DNA from: Kaistella pullorum | Lineage (GTDB): Bacteria; Bacteroidota; Bacteroidia; Flavobacteriales; Weeksellaceae | DNA: 64,000 nucleotides | Direction: 5' to 3' | Assembly: GCF_014837035.1 (NCBI RefSeq) | Contig: NZ_JACSPS010000003.1 | Coordinates: 124,001 to 188,000 of the forward strand | In this document: positions 25,667 through 34,228 of the stretch, piece by piece | How positions within the stretch are numbered: the stretch's first letter is position 1 | Layout of the letters: each line of letters begins with the position of its first letter | Translations under genes and position numbers: made by a program | The notes under the pieces: generated by a model | Database searches by the model: none | Told to the model about the DNA's origin: nothing | Seen by the model: the letters and a program-made list of their open reading frames with translations, nothing else

Positions 25667-25825
25667 TTACTTAAGGTAATGGGTTAAAAAATTAGTAAGA
25701 AATGATGGTTTAGCAAGACCCAAAATGACTGCTATCAAAACAAATAATAAAATACATACTTGTTGTGAAATTGAAATTGAAAGGCCTTTTAAACCACCCC
25801 ATTTCTCGATTTTAATTTTAACCAT
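25667..25825 (-). CDS. small single-span membrane protein between nrdB and nrdA
   Basis: A 52-residue frame from ATG 25825 to TAA 25667. The N-terminus is basic (MVKIKIEKWGGLKG). A hydrophobic segment of about 18 residues follows (VCILLFVLIAVILGLA), with a short tail after it. The stop is separated from the nrdA ATG by a single base, so translation may be coupled. I do not recognise a family. The A/T-rich composition contrasts with nrdA. It could be chance, but the position, start and clean membrane segment argue for a gene. Confidence 0.45.
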   Translation of the reverse strand: MVKIKIEKWGGLKGLSISISQQVCILLFVLIAVILGLAKPSFLTNFLTHYLK

Positions 25826-25903
25826 AGTATAATTGTTAAATTATGTCGAGATATATTAAGAAGCAGATTAGTTTTATCTCCTTCTTTCAAATTGGTTGTA
25901 AGT

Positions 25904-26113
25904 TTATTTCTGTGAAAAAAGCAATTCTTTTATTGTGTCGTAACTTTCTTCGACGCTAATAATATAATTTTCTGCAGTGGTCAGAGTTATTTGTGTAGAA
26001 TTACCAGAATCATTAGTCTTGATTTTAATAATTTGTTTTGTATTAATTAAAACCTTCTTTCCACTTGTTTTGTAAGTCAATTCTATAAATCCATTTGTGC
26101 GCATTGGTGTCAT
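25904..26113 (-). CDS. small protein of unknown function in the nrd operon (FlbD-like pattern)
   Basis: 69 residues from ATG 26113, 7 bp after the nrdB stop. It is beta-rich with a pattern like the short FlbD-type fold: FIELTYKTSGKKVLINTKQI, then TQITLTTAENYIISVEESYDTI. No signal peptide and no membrane span. The resemblance is weak and no function should be read from it. More A/T-rich than its neighbours. Confidence 0.55.
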   Translation of the reverse strand: MTPMRTNGFIELTYKTSGKKVLINTKQIIKIKTNDSGNSTQITLTTAENYIISVEESYDTIKELLFSQK

Positions 26114-26120
26114 ATTTTAA

Positions 26121-27095
26121 TTAAAACAAATCGTTCTCCGTAATACTCTTATCGTGTTTGGTATAATCTACCGGTCGTTTCGCGAAGAAATCGTCCATTG
26201 AATTGGCAAAAACCTCTTCCTCGAACCATACCATTGGTCGGTACTCGTCGGCCGAAACATTGTAACGTGTTCCCATCCCGATCTTTTTGAGGCTGTCGTC
26301 CACACGGTATTTCATGAAGTTGAGCAGATTTTCTTTTGAAACATTGTCAATTTCGCCCATCTCGAAAATCCAGTCGAGGATTTCAGCTTCGAGCTCAATT
26401 GAATGGTCAACAAGTGTGTAAATATCTTCAATATCCGAATCGGTGAGCAATTCCGGCTGTTCCTCACGGATCTTATTGATAAGGTAAATGCCCGCATTGG
26501 CGTGGATCTGCTCGTCAACAGAGGTCCAGGCGATGATGTTCGACACATTTTTCATGTATCCTTTAAAGCGCGTGAAAGAAAGGATGATCGCAAACTGCGA
26601 GAAAAGCGACACGTTTTCAATCAAAATGCTGAACAGCAAAAGCGACGAAACATATTCTTTCGGCGTGGTGGAATTGGCGTGTTTGAGGACATTTGAAAGG
26701 AAATCAATCCTTTTTTTGATCGCGGGAATTTCAACTACATGGTTGAACGCATCATTATAACCCAAGACTTCCAACAAACGCGAATAGGCTTCAGAATGGC
26801 GGAACTCACACTCTGCAAAGGTAGATCCCAAACCGTTGAGTTCCGGTTTCGGCAAATGGTTGTAAAGGTTTCCCCAAAACGTTTTCACCGAAACTTCAAT
26901 CTGCGCGATCGCCAGCAGAGCGTTTTTCACTGCATTTTTCTCGTGAGGCTCCAGCTGCGACTGAAAATCCTGCACATCTGCGGTAAAATCTACCTCGGAA
27001 TGAACCCAAAAAGATTTATTGATGGCTTCTACAAATTGCAGCACCTCCGGATATTCGAATGGTTTGTAGTTTACTCTTTTTTCAAAAATTCCCAT
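26121..27095 (-). CDS. nrdB: ribonucleoside-diphosphate reductase, beta subunit (class I)
   Basis: 324 residues from ATG 27095; a longer frame to 27188 lacks conserved sequence. Metal ligands are visible: D43 (VQDF), E97 and H100 with the radical tyrosine Y104 (ECEFRHSEAY), a glutamate in LIENVSLF, and the DEQIH pair. The intact tyrosine suggests a tyrosyl-radical enzyme. It supplies the radical to NrdA. First gene of the four-gene minus-strand unit nrdB, two small genes, nrdA. Confidence 0.95.
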   Translation of the reverse strand: MGIFEKRVNYKPFEYPEVLQFVEAINKSFWVHSEVDFTADVQDFQSQLEPHEKNAVKNALLAIAQIEVSVKTFWGNLYNHLPKPELNGLGSTFAECEFRHSEAYSRLLEVLGYNDAFNHVVEIPAIKKRIDFLSNVLKHANSTTPKEYVSSLLLFSILIENVSLFSQFAIILSFTRFKGYMKNVSNIIAWTSVDEQIHANAGIYLINKIREEQPELLTDSDIEDIYTLVDHSIELEAEILDWIFEMGEIDNVSKENLLNFMKYRVDDSLKKIGMGTRYNVSADEYRPMVWFEEEVFANSMDDFFAKRPVDYTKHDKSITENDLF

Positions 27096-27203
27096 AGCAA
27101 AGCGGATATATTTTACAAAATTAGGCTGCCAAAGGCAGTTAAAGGTTTGTTGTGATGGAGACCGGACGTGAGCAGATGTGAAATACACATTTCCGGCAGT
27201 TCA

Positions 27204-27211
27204 CAAAAATA
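27204..27211 (-). promoter_or_regulatory. candidate -7 box of the nrd operon
   Basis: TATTTTTG on the minus strand fits TAnnTTTG and lies 109 bp before the nrdB ATG. No clear TTTG -33 box is seen. A second -7 candidate (TAAATTTG, 27358-27365) lies further upstream. Only moderately supported. Confidence 0.4.
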
Positions 27212-27512
27212 GAGATTTGGTTCACAGCAGAAAAGGTGCAATATTTAATGTATTGACAGTAAGCGATATAAGTTTTCCACAATCTGCGAATCCGTTAGCC
27301 ATCGGCGTTTCCGGCGTTCGTGAAAAGCGGCAATTTTATAAAGACAATTTCTGCACTCAAATTTACATTTAGTCTTTAAAAATTCTGTCCTGACGTGCGA
27401 AATCTCACTGAGTAATGCGCAACTACGCGAATTCAATAACCATTCAATAAAACTGAGCTAAATTGTAACAAACACAAAATTTAATACACCAATCTTGAAA
27501 GATTTCTGCTGA
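27212..27512. other. divergent intergenic region, no gene seen
   Basis: This is the remainder of the region between nrdB and the ABC exporter genes. It contains no tRNA, repeat or convincing small gene. Promoter elements for both directions are expected here. Confidence 0.55.
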
Positions 27513-28205
27513 ATGTTACTAATTAAGGACTTACACAAATCATACGATACCGGCAAAAGTAAACTGCATGTGCTGAAAGGCATCAACCTGACCATCGGTG
27601 AAGGTGAATTTGTCTCCATCATGGGTAGCTCGGGCTCTGGAAAATCTACGCTGCTGAACATCATCGGTATCCTGGATGAAAAAGATTCGGGAACTTATGA
27701 ACTGGACGGAATTCCGATCGAGGACCTTTCCGAAATAAAAGCCGCTGAATACCGCAGTCGGTTTCTCGGTTTTATCTTTCAGTCCTTTAATCTGATTGGC
27801 TACAAGACCGCCCTTGAAAATGTGGCGCTACCACTCTATTATCAGAACGTTTCGCGGAAAGAGCGCAACAAACTCGCCCTGGAATATCTTGCGAAAGTAG
27901 GTCTTGCCGAATGGGCAACACACCTGCCGAACGAACTTTCGGGTGGACAGAAGCAACGTGTCGCAATTGCGCGCGCACTGATCACGAATCCCAAAGTAAT
28001 CCTGGCAGATGAACCTACCGGCGCGCTCGATTCTAAGACCACTTATGACATCATGAAGCTTCTGCAGGAGATAAACAGCGAAGGCAAAACCATCATCGTG
28101 GTAACGCATGAACCTGACGTTGCCGCACAGACAAAAAGAAATGTGATCCTGAAAGACGGTATCATAGAAAGTGACGAGATGATCGTGCAGCGCGTTTTGG
28201 CCTAA
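27513..28205 (+). CDS. ABC transporter ATP-binding protein (MacB/LolD type)
   Basis: A 230-residue nucleotide-binding subunit: Walker [10 protein letters not shown], signature LSGGQKQR, Walker [13 protein letters not shown], and the D-loop and H-switch (VVTHE). Sequence style and neighbours place it with MacB/LolD-type ATPases that drive lipoprotein or peptide/drug export. First of four plus-strand genes encoding ATPase, two FtsX-type permeases and an adaptor. Confidence 0.93.
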   Translation: MLLIKDLHKSYDTGKSKLHVLKGINLTIGEGEFVSIMGSSGSGKSTLLNIIGILDEKDSGTYELDGIPIEDLSEIKAAEYRSRFLGFIFQSFNLIGYKTALENVALPLYYQNVSRKERNKLALEYLAKVGLAEWATHLPNELSGGQKQRVAIARALITNPKVILADEPTGALDSKTTYDIMKLLQEINSEGKTIIVVTHEPDVAAQTKRNVILKDGIIESDEMIVQRVLA

Positions 28206-28278
28206 AAGTGATATTTTTAAATATAATAATTAACGGTAAGAAGTCTGCGGACTGCTAAACCAATGTTCCCCATAGAAA

Positions 28279-29508
28279 ATGTTTGATCTAGACCGCTGGC
28301 AGGAAATATTCAGTTCGATCCGGAGTAACATCCTTCGGACGGTGCTTTCGGGCTTTACCGTAGCGCTTGGCCTATATATTTTCATCGTTTTATTCGGAAT
28401 TGGTAAAGGCTTGCAGAATGCTTTTTCTGAAGGTTTCACGCGTGATGCCCAGAACCTAATCAGCATATCAACCGGAAAAACCACGATCGCGTATGACGGT
28501 CTACAGTCGGACCGTCAGGTTACACTTACCAATCAGGATTATGACGCGATCATCGATTCGGATCCCGAAAAAGTACAGTTTTCCACGCCGAGATATTCCA
28601 CCAATCTAATGGTGAAATACGGCAAAGAAAGTGGCAATTACCAGATCAGCGGTGCGAACGAAGACGAAATAAGGATTGAAAACCGCAAGATTTTGAATGG
28701 CCGAACCATCTCACCCGGCGATGTAGACCGAAAAGCAAATGTAGCCGTGATCGGCCGTATGGTGCAAAGGGATTTGATTAAAGACGGCAACCCTGTCGGG
28801 AAAGATTTAATTATCAACGGTACTTTTTTCAAGGTGGTCGGAGTATTTTCTGACGATGGCGGCGACTGGGATGAGCGCATGATCAGCATCCCGATCACCA
28901 CACTTCAGCAGATGAAAAAAGGATCGGACACTGTGAGCACCGTCTTTATCGCCTATAATGAAAATCTGACGCCCGAAGAAGCCATTAAATACGGTGATCA
29001 GATCAAAAAAGAACTTAAAGCCCAGAAAAATGTGTCGCCGGACGACGAAAATGCGGTGTATGTAAATAACCGCGCGGAAGGCCTGAAAGATTCATTTATG
29101 TTTCTGTTCGTTATTACGATGATTGTTGGTTTTATCGGTCTCGGAACTTTGCTCGCCGGAATCATCGGCATCAGCAATATCATGGTTTACATCGTGAAAG
29201 AAAGGACGCAGGAAATTGGAGTACGGAAAGCCATCGGGGCAAAACCAAAGAGCATAGTCGGGCTCATCATGCAGGAAAGTATGGTTATTACAGTAGTTTC
29301 AGGCCTTATCGGCGTGGGCCTTGGCGTTTTGACCTTAATGTTAGTCGGTGACAGTCTGGAGAAATATTTCATCAAAGACCCGAATGTGGGCTGGGGCCTG
29401 ATACTCGCCGCATTTGTTTCGCTTGTACTTTCGGGTTTGATTGCGGGCTTTGTGCCGGCTTACCGTGCGAGTAGGATCAAACCAATCGAAGCATTAAGGG
29501 CAGAATAA
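28279..29508 (+). CDS. MacB-type ABC transporter permease 1
   Basis: 409 residues: an N-terminal transmembrane helix (VALGLYIFIVLFGIG), a periplasmic MacB_PCD domain of about 230 residues, then three C-terminal helices of the FtsX domain. The conserved cytoplasmic motif VKERTQEIGVRKAIGAKP is present, and the C-terminus reads RIKPIEALRAE. It probably forms a heterodimer with the permease encoded next. Confidence 0.9.
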   Translation: MFDLDRWQEIFSSIRSNILRTVLSGFTVALGLYIFIVLFGIGKGLQNAFSEGFTRDAQNLISISTGKTTIAYDGLQSDRQVTLTNQDYDAIIDSDPEKVQFSTPRYSTNLMVKYGKESGNYQISGANEDEIRIENRKILNGRTISPGDVDRKANVAVIGRMVQRDLIKDGNPVGKDLIINGTFFKVVGVFSDDGGDWDERMISIPITTLQQMKKGSDTVSTVFIAYNENLTPEEAIKYGDQIKKELKAQKNVSPDDENAVYVNNRAEGLKDSFMFLFVITMIVGFIGLGTLLAGIIGISNIMVYIVKERTQEIGVRKAIGAKPKSIVGLIMQESMVITVVSGLIGVGLGVLTLMLVGDSLEKYFIKDPNVGWGLILAAFVSLVLSGLIAGFVPAYRASRIKPIEALRAE

Positions 29509-29574
29509 AAGAATTTAAAAAAGAAAAATTCAGATAAAAAGAAACGGACTGATTTACCGCAAATCTAAGAACCA

Positions 29575-30852
29575 ATGAACATCATCTTTAAAGCAGACAC
29601 CTGGCAGGAGATTTACCATTCTTTGAGGAATAACAAGCTCCGCACTTTTCTCACCATGATCGGTGTTGGCTGGGGCATGTTCCTGTTCGTAAGTTTGCTG
29701 GGCGCGGCGAAAGGCATGGAAAACGGCTTCAACAAGCTCTTTTCAGGTTTTGCGACGAATTCAATCTTTATGTGGGCGCAGAATACGAGCATCCCGTACG
29801 AAGGTTTTCCGAAGGGACGGAAAACGGATCTGCATCTCTCTGATATTGACTTACTTGAAAAGAAAATTCCCGAAATCGATTATATCTCGCCCCAGAATGC
29901 CCGCGGAAATTTCGGTTCTCCGCCAGAGCAGATGTCTCGAAACGGCAAGACTGCTTCCTACACGCTGACAGGCGACTACCCAATCGGCAATAAAATCTCG
30001 GAGAAAAAACTCATTTTTGGGCGGTATATCAACGATGCTGATGTTTCAGCCAATAAAAATGTGGCTGTGATAGGCGAAGAGATTTACAAGAACTTTTTCG
30101 ATGCGAAGAAAAACGAGAACCCGATTGGGAAATCTTTTAACATCAAAGGTATTTTCTTCAACGTCATCGGCGTCTTTCGTGTAAAGCAAAGCGGCGGTGG
30201 CGGCGGCATGAACAATGACAAAACCGTCTTTATTCCGCTTTCTACTTTTACCAAAATGTACAACGACGGTGATAAAGTAGGCTTTTTTGCAGTCGTAAGT
30301 AAACCCGATGCAGATTTGGCGAAAGTGGAAGAAAGCGCCAAGAACGTCTTAAAAGATAAATACAGAGTTTCACCTGAAGACACGAATGCGTACGGCAGTT
30401 TCAACCTGGGACGTGAATTTGGCAAACTGACCGGTTTTTTGACCGGAATGCAGCTTTTGACGATAATCGTGGGCACTTTGACGATTCTCGCGGGTGTCAT
30501 CGCGATTTCAAACATCCTTTTGATCACCGTAAAAGAACGGACGAAGGAAATCGGGATCCGCCGTGCACTGGGCGCGAAGCCGGCAGAAGTCCGGAACCAG
30601 ATTTTGCTTGAAAGCGTCGTGATAACGCTCTCCTCGGGATTGCTCGGATTCATCTTCGGGATATTACTGCTGATGATCGTGAGTTTCTTTACAAAAGACC
30701 AGGATTCGTTTCCATTCTATAACCCGACCGTCAATTACGGTGAGGTTTTCGCGGCAATGTCGGTGATGGTTTTGCTCGGTTTGATTATCGGAATGATTCC
30801 GGCGCAGCGGGCGGTGCGGATTCGGCCGATTGAGGCGCTGAGGTCTGAGTAG
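29575..30852 (+). CDS. MacB-type ABC transporter permease 2
   Basis: 425 residues with the same topology and motifs as permease 1 (VKERTKEIGIRRALGAKP, C-terminal RIRPIEALRSE). It carries a Gly-rich insertion KQSGGGGGMNN in the periplasmic domain. It begins 66 bp after permease 1. Two different permeases fit a heterodimeric exporter. Confidence 0.9.
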   Translation: MNIIFKADTWQEIYHSLRNNKLRTFLTMIGVGWGMFLFVSLLGAAKGMENGFNKLFSGFATNSIFMWAQNTSIPYEGFPKGRKTDLHLSDIDLLEKKIPEIDYISPQNARGNFGSPPEQMSRNGKTASYTLTGDYPIGNKISEKKLIFGRYINDADVSANKNVAVIGEEIYKNFFDAKKNENPIGKSFNIKGIFFNVIGVFRVKQSGGGGGMNNDKTVFIPLSTFTKMYNDGDKVGFFAVVSKPDADLAKVEESAKNVLKDKYRVSPEDTNAYGSFNLGREFGKLTGFLTGMQLLTIIVGTLTILAGVIAISNILLITVKERTKEIGIRRALGAKPAEVRNQILLESVVITLSSGLLGFIFGILLLMIVSFFTKDQDSFPFYNPTVNYGEVFAAMSVMVLLGLIIGMIPAQRAVRIRPIEALRSE

Positions 30853-30984
30853 AGTTTGGGAGTTGGAGAGTTTTTGAGTGGTAAAGTGGATGAGTTGAAA
30901 GTATTTGAGTTTTTGATTAATGGTTGGTACTGATTTAAGATTTCTATGGGTGAACATTAAAACAAAAATGGAAAAATAGAAATC

Positions 30985-31083
30985 TTGAACAAATTGAACC
31001 ACTTAAACAATTTGAACAAATTGAACGATTTGAACCTTTAAACAATTTGAACAATTATATTATTATTGAACATCTTGAACAAT
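30985..31083 (+). repeat. nonamer tandem repeat TTGAACnnn
   Basis: Units beginning TTGAAC or TTAAAC recur at 9-bp steps from 30985 through 31030, slip by one base to 31038 and 31047, skip one unit, and reappear at 31066 and 31075. The last three positions vary (AAA, CAC, AAT, GAT, CTT). It lies between permease 2 and the adaptor gene. A looser GAGTTTNNGAG-like repetition precedes it from 30853. Confidence 0.75.
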
Positions 31084-31114
31084 ATTTAAATATTAAAAAA
31101 AATAAACTATTGAT

Positions 31115-32311
31115 ATGAAAAAGAAATTCACTTTAAAAAAAGGAATTTACATCTTCTTAGGTCTGCTGCTTGCGGTAGCGCTGTTTGCCGGAATTGGGTA
31201 TCTGGTTAAATCAAATTCTGCGGAAAGCGAAACTTTCCTTACGAAGAAGCCGGAAGTACGCGATATGGATGATAAAGTAATGGCCACGGGCGAAATCGTG
31301 CCGCGTGAAGAGATTGAGATCAAACCAAACATGTCCGGCATCATCGACAAGATTCTGGTCGACGAAGGTGATCAGGTAACCGCCGGTCAGCTCATCGCTA
31401 CCTTGCGCATTGTGCCAAGTGTGCAGAATGTAAATGCCGCACAACAGGAAATAAATAATGCCAATCTGCAGATCAGCAATGCACGCATGACGGTGAATAA
31501 CCAGCAGCAGCAATTTGCGATGCAGCAGAAACTGTATGCGCAGGGCGTTATTTCAAAACAGGAATACATCACGGCGCAGCAACAGCTTGTAAGTACGCAG
31601 CAGCAGTTGAGAAACGCGCAGCAACAGTTGCAGACCGCGCAGAAAAGCCTTCAGATTGCCCGTACCGGTGCTACACCTGAACTGGCAGGCCTCGCCACCA
31701 CCCAAATCCGCTCAAAAGCCAACGGTACCGTACTTGAAGTTCCGGTGAAAGTGGGGAGCCAGGTGATTGAAGCCAACTCCTTCAATGCCGGAACCACCAT
31801 CGCCTCCATCGCTAATCTTAATTCATTGATCTTTCAGGGGACAATAGATGAAGCGCAGGCCGGAAAACTGAAAGAAGGCATGGAAATGAACGTGGTGATC
31901 GGCGCACTACAGAATAAATCTTTCCCGGGCCGCGTCACCATGATCGCGCCAAAAGGTAAAGACGAGAACGGAACCATTAAATTCCCTGTGGAAGGTGATG
32001 TTTTTAATAAAACCAACGAATACATCCGTGCAGGTTTTTCGGCCAACGGCGAAATCATCCTGAGTTCACAGAAGAATGCGTTGCTGCTCGATGAATCACT
32101 GATCCAGTACGAAAAAGTGAACGGCAAAGACAGCCCGTTTGTAGAAGTGAAACAGCCGGACGGCAAGTTTAAAAAAGTGAAAGTGAAGCTGGGCGCAAGC
32201 GACGGCATCAATGTTCAGATACTTTCGGGCATTACGAAAGACAGTGAAGTGAAAGTCTGGAACCCTTCGGACAAAGACAAGGAAGCACTGAAAGAAAAGA
32301 AAAACAAATAA
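31115..32311 (+). CDS. periplasmic adaptor (HlyD/MacA family) of the ABC exporter
   Basis: 398 residues with an N-terminal membrane anchor. A biotinyl-lipoyl-like half motif (GIIDKILVDEGDQVTAGQLIATL) is followed by a Gln-rich coiled-coil hairpin around residues 115-185. The second lipoyl half and beta-barrel domains complete the HlyD fold. It would link the inner-membrane permeases to an outer-membrane factor. No TolC gene is in the window, so that component must come from elsewhere. Confidence 0.92.
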   Translation: MKKKFTLKKGIYIFLGLLLAVALFAGIGYLVKSNSAESETFLTKKPEVRDMDDKVMATGEIVPREEIEIKPNMSGIIDKILVDEGDQVTAGQLIATLRIVPSVQNVNAAQQEINNANLQISNARMTVNNQQQQFAMQQKLYAQGVISKQEYITAQQQLVSTQQQLRNAQQQLQTAQKSLQIARTGATPELAGLATTQIRSKANGTVLEVPVKVGSQVIEANSFNAGTTIASIANLNSLIFQGTIDEAQAGKLKEGMEMNVVIGALQNKSFPGRVTMIAPKGKDENGTIKFPVEGDVFNKTNEYIRAGFSANGEIILSSQKNALLLDESLIQYEKVNGKDSPFVEVKQPDGKFKKVKVKLGASDGINVQILSGITKDSEVKVWNPSDKDKEALKEKKNK

Positions 32312-32315
32312 AAAA

Positions 32316-32337
32316 AATCCCGATTTCATTCGGGATT
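32316..32337. terminator. bidirectional terminator overlapping a stop codon
   Basis: The stem AATCCCGA / TCGGGATT has loop TTTCAT, with A-run and T-run on the two sides. It serves the convergent genes ending at 32311 and 32326. The TGA of the minus-strand gene lies in the loop, so the 3' arm of its hairpin is coding sequence. Confidence 0.87.
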
Positions 32338-32931
32338 TTTTTTTGACCTTCGTACCAGAAGTGTAAAATTAAGGAAAAGCAGAAGCAGGTCCAGCGTAAT
32401 CCAAATGGCGGTTTTCATGTTCTGAAATTTCAGCGTCTCTACCAATTTAGCTGCCGCTGCAGAGAGACTAGGATTGTCGTTCGTGTAATTCTGTATTTCA
32501 ACGATCTGGTCTTCGTTTTTATTTGGAATGGGATGCTGCGAGAAATAGACCATATTCTTCGGACCCAAAAAACCTGCCACCCAAAATTCATCAGAATTCT
32601 TCATGTCGAGATACTCAATGCGGTAAAACTCACTTCGGATGTCGCCGGGATGCAGTGTTTCAAAGGATTTGGAACCATCAATGCTATCGACCCTTACCAC
32701 ATAAAAGTCGAGCGGAAAAGGTAATTTATTGATGATTTGCACCGTTAGCGCATCTTCACGAAAATGCGGAAGACTACGGCTGATAAAATAGTAAGCAAAA
32801 ACGCCCGTAGAAAACAAAACCACAAAAAGGCGGAACATCCGGCCCCAAAATCTCAGCCTTCCGGTCTTCAGAACCGTTGACATCAGCGCCGCAGAAAGCA
32901 TTACGAATAAAAGAAGGAAGAGATAAACCAT
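32326..32931 (-). CDS. uncharacterised membrane protein
   Basis: 201 residues. Hydrophobic helices at about 1-20 and 33-52, a soluble middle part of about 120 residues predicted beta-rich, and a C-terminal helix at about 172-192 followed by basic residues. I do not recognise a family. Its last codons form one arm of the terminator shared with the exporter adaptor. Upstream of it on the same strand are an HD hydrolase and a lipoprotein gene. Confidence 0.7.
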   Translation of the reverse strand: MVYLFLLLFVMLSAALMSTVLKTGRLRFWGRMFRLFVVLFSTGVFAYYFISRSLPHFREDALTVQIINKLPFPLDFYVVRVDSIDGSKSFETLHPGDIRSEFYRIEYLDMKNSDEFWVAGFLGPKNMVYFSQHPIPNKNEDQIVEIQNYTNDNPSLSAAAAKLVETLKFQNMKTAIWITLDLLLLFLNFTLLVRRSKKNPE

Positions 32932-32971
32932 CCTGTAAAATTAAATTATAAATCTAAATTTTTGTGTATTC

Positions 32972-33622
32972 TTATTGGTCGACGCGCCATTCGCGGTAAA
33001 ACTGCTGGAGAAAATTTTCCATGAAAACATGGCGCTCACTGGCGAGTTCCCTAGCCTTGGCGGTGTGCATCAAATCCTTTAGCAAAAGCAATTTTTCGTA
33101 AAAATGATTGATCGTCGTGCCCGAATTTTTCTTGTATTCGTCCTTAGACATATTCAGTTTGGGCGGAATATCGGGATGATACATTAAATTATTTTTAAAG
33201 CCTCCAAAATTAAACGTCCGCGCGATACCTATGGCGCCTATCGCATCAAGACGGTCCGCGTCCTGCACTATTTTCAGTTCGATCGGCAGATCCGCCGGGA
33301 GTTCGCCCCTGTTTTTGAACGAAATATTTTTAATGATAAATAATACCTTCTCAATTGTTGCAGGATCCACACCTTCTCTTTCCAAAAATTCAGATGAAAT
33401 CTTTAAAGCCAATGTTTCGTCACCCGCGTGGAATTTTGGGTCAGCGATATCGTGCAGCAATGCTGAAAGCTCTACCACCAAAGTGTCGCAAACCTCGTGC
33501 TGTGCGATGATCTTTGTAATTTTCCAGACGCGTTCTACATGAAACCAATCATGTCCCGCTTCTGCCCCATCCAGTTTGTGCTTTACGAAATCACATGTCT
33601 TACTGATAAGCTGCTGCGCCAT
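32972..33622 (-). CDS. HD-domain phosphohydrolase
   Basis: 216 residues. The HD metal motif is spread over HDWFHVERVW (first His), LLHDIADPKF (His-Asp) and the later DADRLDAIGAIGIART, the pattern of the YedJ/YpgQ-type HD hydrolases. Members hydrolyse nucleotides or other phosphate esters; the exact substrate here is unknown. It follows the lipoprotein gene by 4 bp. Confidence 0.9.
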   Translation of the reverse strand: MAQQLISKTCDFVKHKLDGAEAGHDWFHVERVWKITKIIAQHEVCDTLVVELSALLHDIADPKFHAGDETLALKISSEFLEREGVDPATIEKVLFIIKNISFKNRGELPADLPIELKIVQDADRLDAIGAIGIARTFNFGGFKNNLMYHPDIPPKLNMSKDEYKKNSGTTINHFYEKLLLLKDLMHTAKARELASERHVFMENFLQQFYREWRVDQ

Positions 33623-33626
33623 AAAC

Positions 33627-34199
33627 CTACTTTTTCACTTCCACAAAGTGGTAAACCTGGTTGGTTTTCGGACTGTAAATCAAGGTGCTGGCGTTCGGGA
33701 AACGCTTTATCTTATAATACTGCATCCCGCGGTCTGTCTTGATTTCGTTTATAAAACTGAGGTCAATGCTGTTCGCGGGCAAAAACTTTTCGAAAAATGT
33801 GATCTTTTCGATGATTCCCGATCCGTCTACCTTTTCATATTCGGTTTTCGATTGTGATTCATCCGTTGTAGGTTGTTCTACCAGCGTTTTTAGCAGTAAA
33901 TCTTTGTCCTGGGTTTTATATTTAAATAAATAAAAAGGTGTTCCGTTCGGGAAAGCCATTTTTTTACCTACTTCGTTTTCAAGGGTGAGCGTACTGTTCG
34001 GAAAAACTTCAGTGAAAGCGATGTTTTCGGCGCCCACCATTCTCCCGACTTGCTGCGAAATAGTTTCCTGCACGAGTTCATTGGTTTTCTGCTGCGCTTT
34101 TTCTTTCGCAGTAGTGACGGTTTGCGAGACCGTTTCCTCAATTTTGTTGCAGGAGATGACGCCAAAAAGCATCAGGCCTACTATCCAGTTTATTTTCAT
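33627..34199 (-). CDS. uncharacterised lipoprotein
   Basis: 190 residues from ATG 34199, selected because it starts the lipoprotein signal directly (lipobox FGVISC). After the anchor comes a helical, charged segment and then a soluble domain with TLENEVGKKMAFPNGTPFYLFKY. I do not recognise the family. It lies between the ABC exporter at 34229 and the HD hydrolase, all on one strand with short gaps. Confidence 0.75.
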   Translation of the reverse strand: MKINWIVGLMLFGVISCNKIEETVSQTVTTAKEKAQQKTNELVQETISQQVGRMVGAENIAFTEVFPNSTLTLENEVGKKMAFPNGTPFYLFKYKTQDKDLLLKTLVEQPTTDESQSKTEYEKVDGSGIIEKITFFEKFLPANSIDLSFINEIKTDRGMQYYKIKRFPNASTLIYSPKTNQVYHFVEVKK

Positions 34200-34228
34200 T
34201 GTATCTAAACTTTTCATTTTTAAATATT

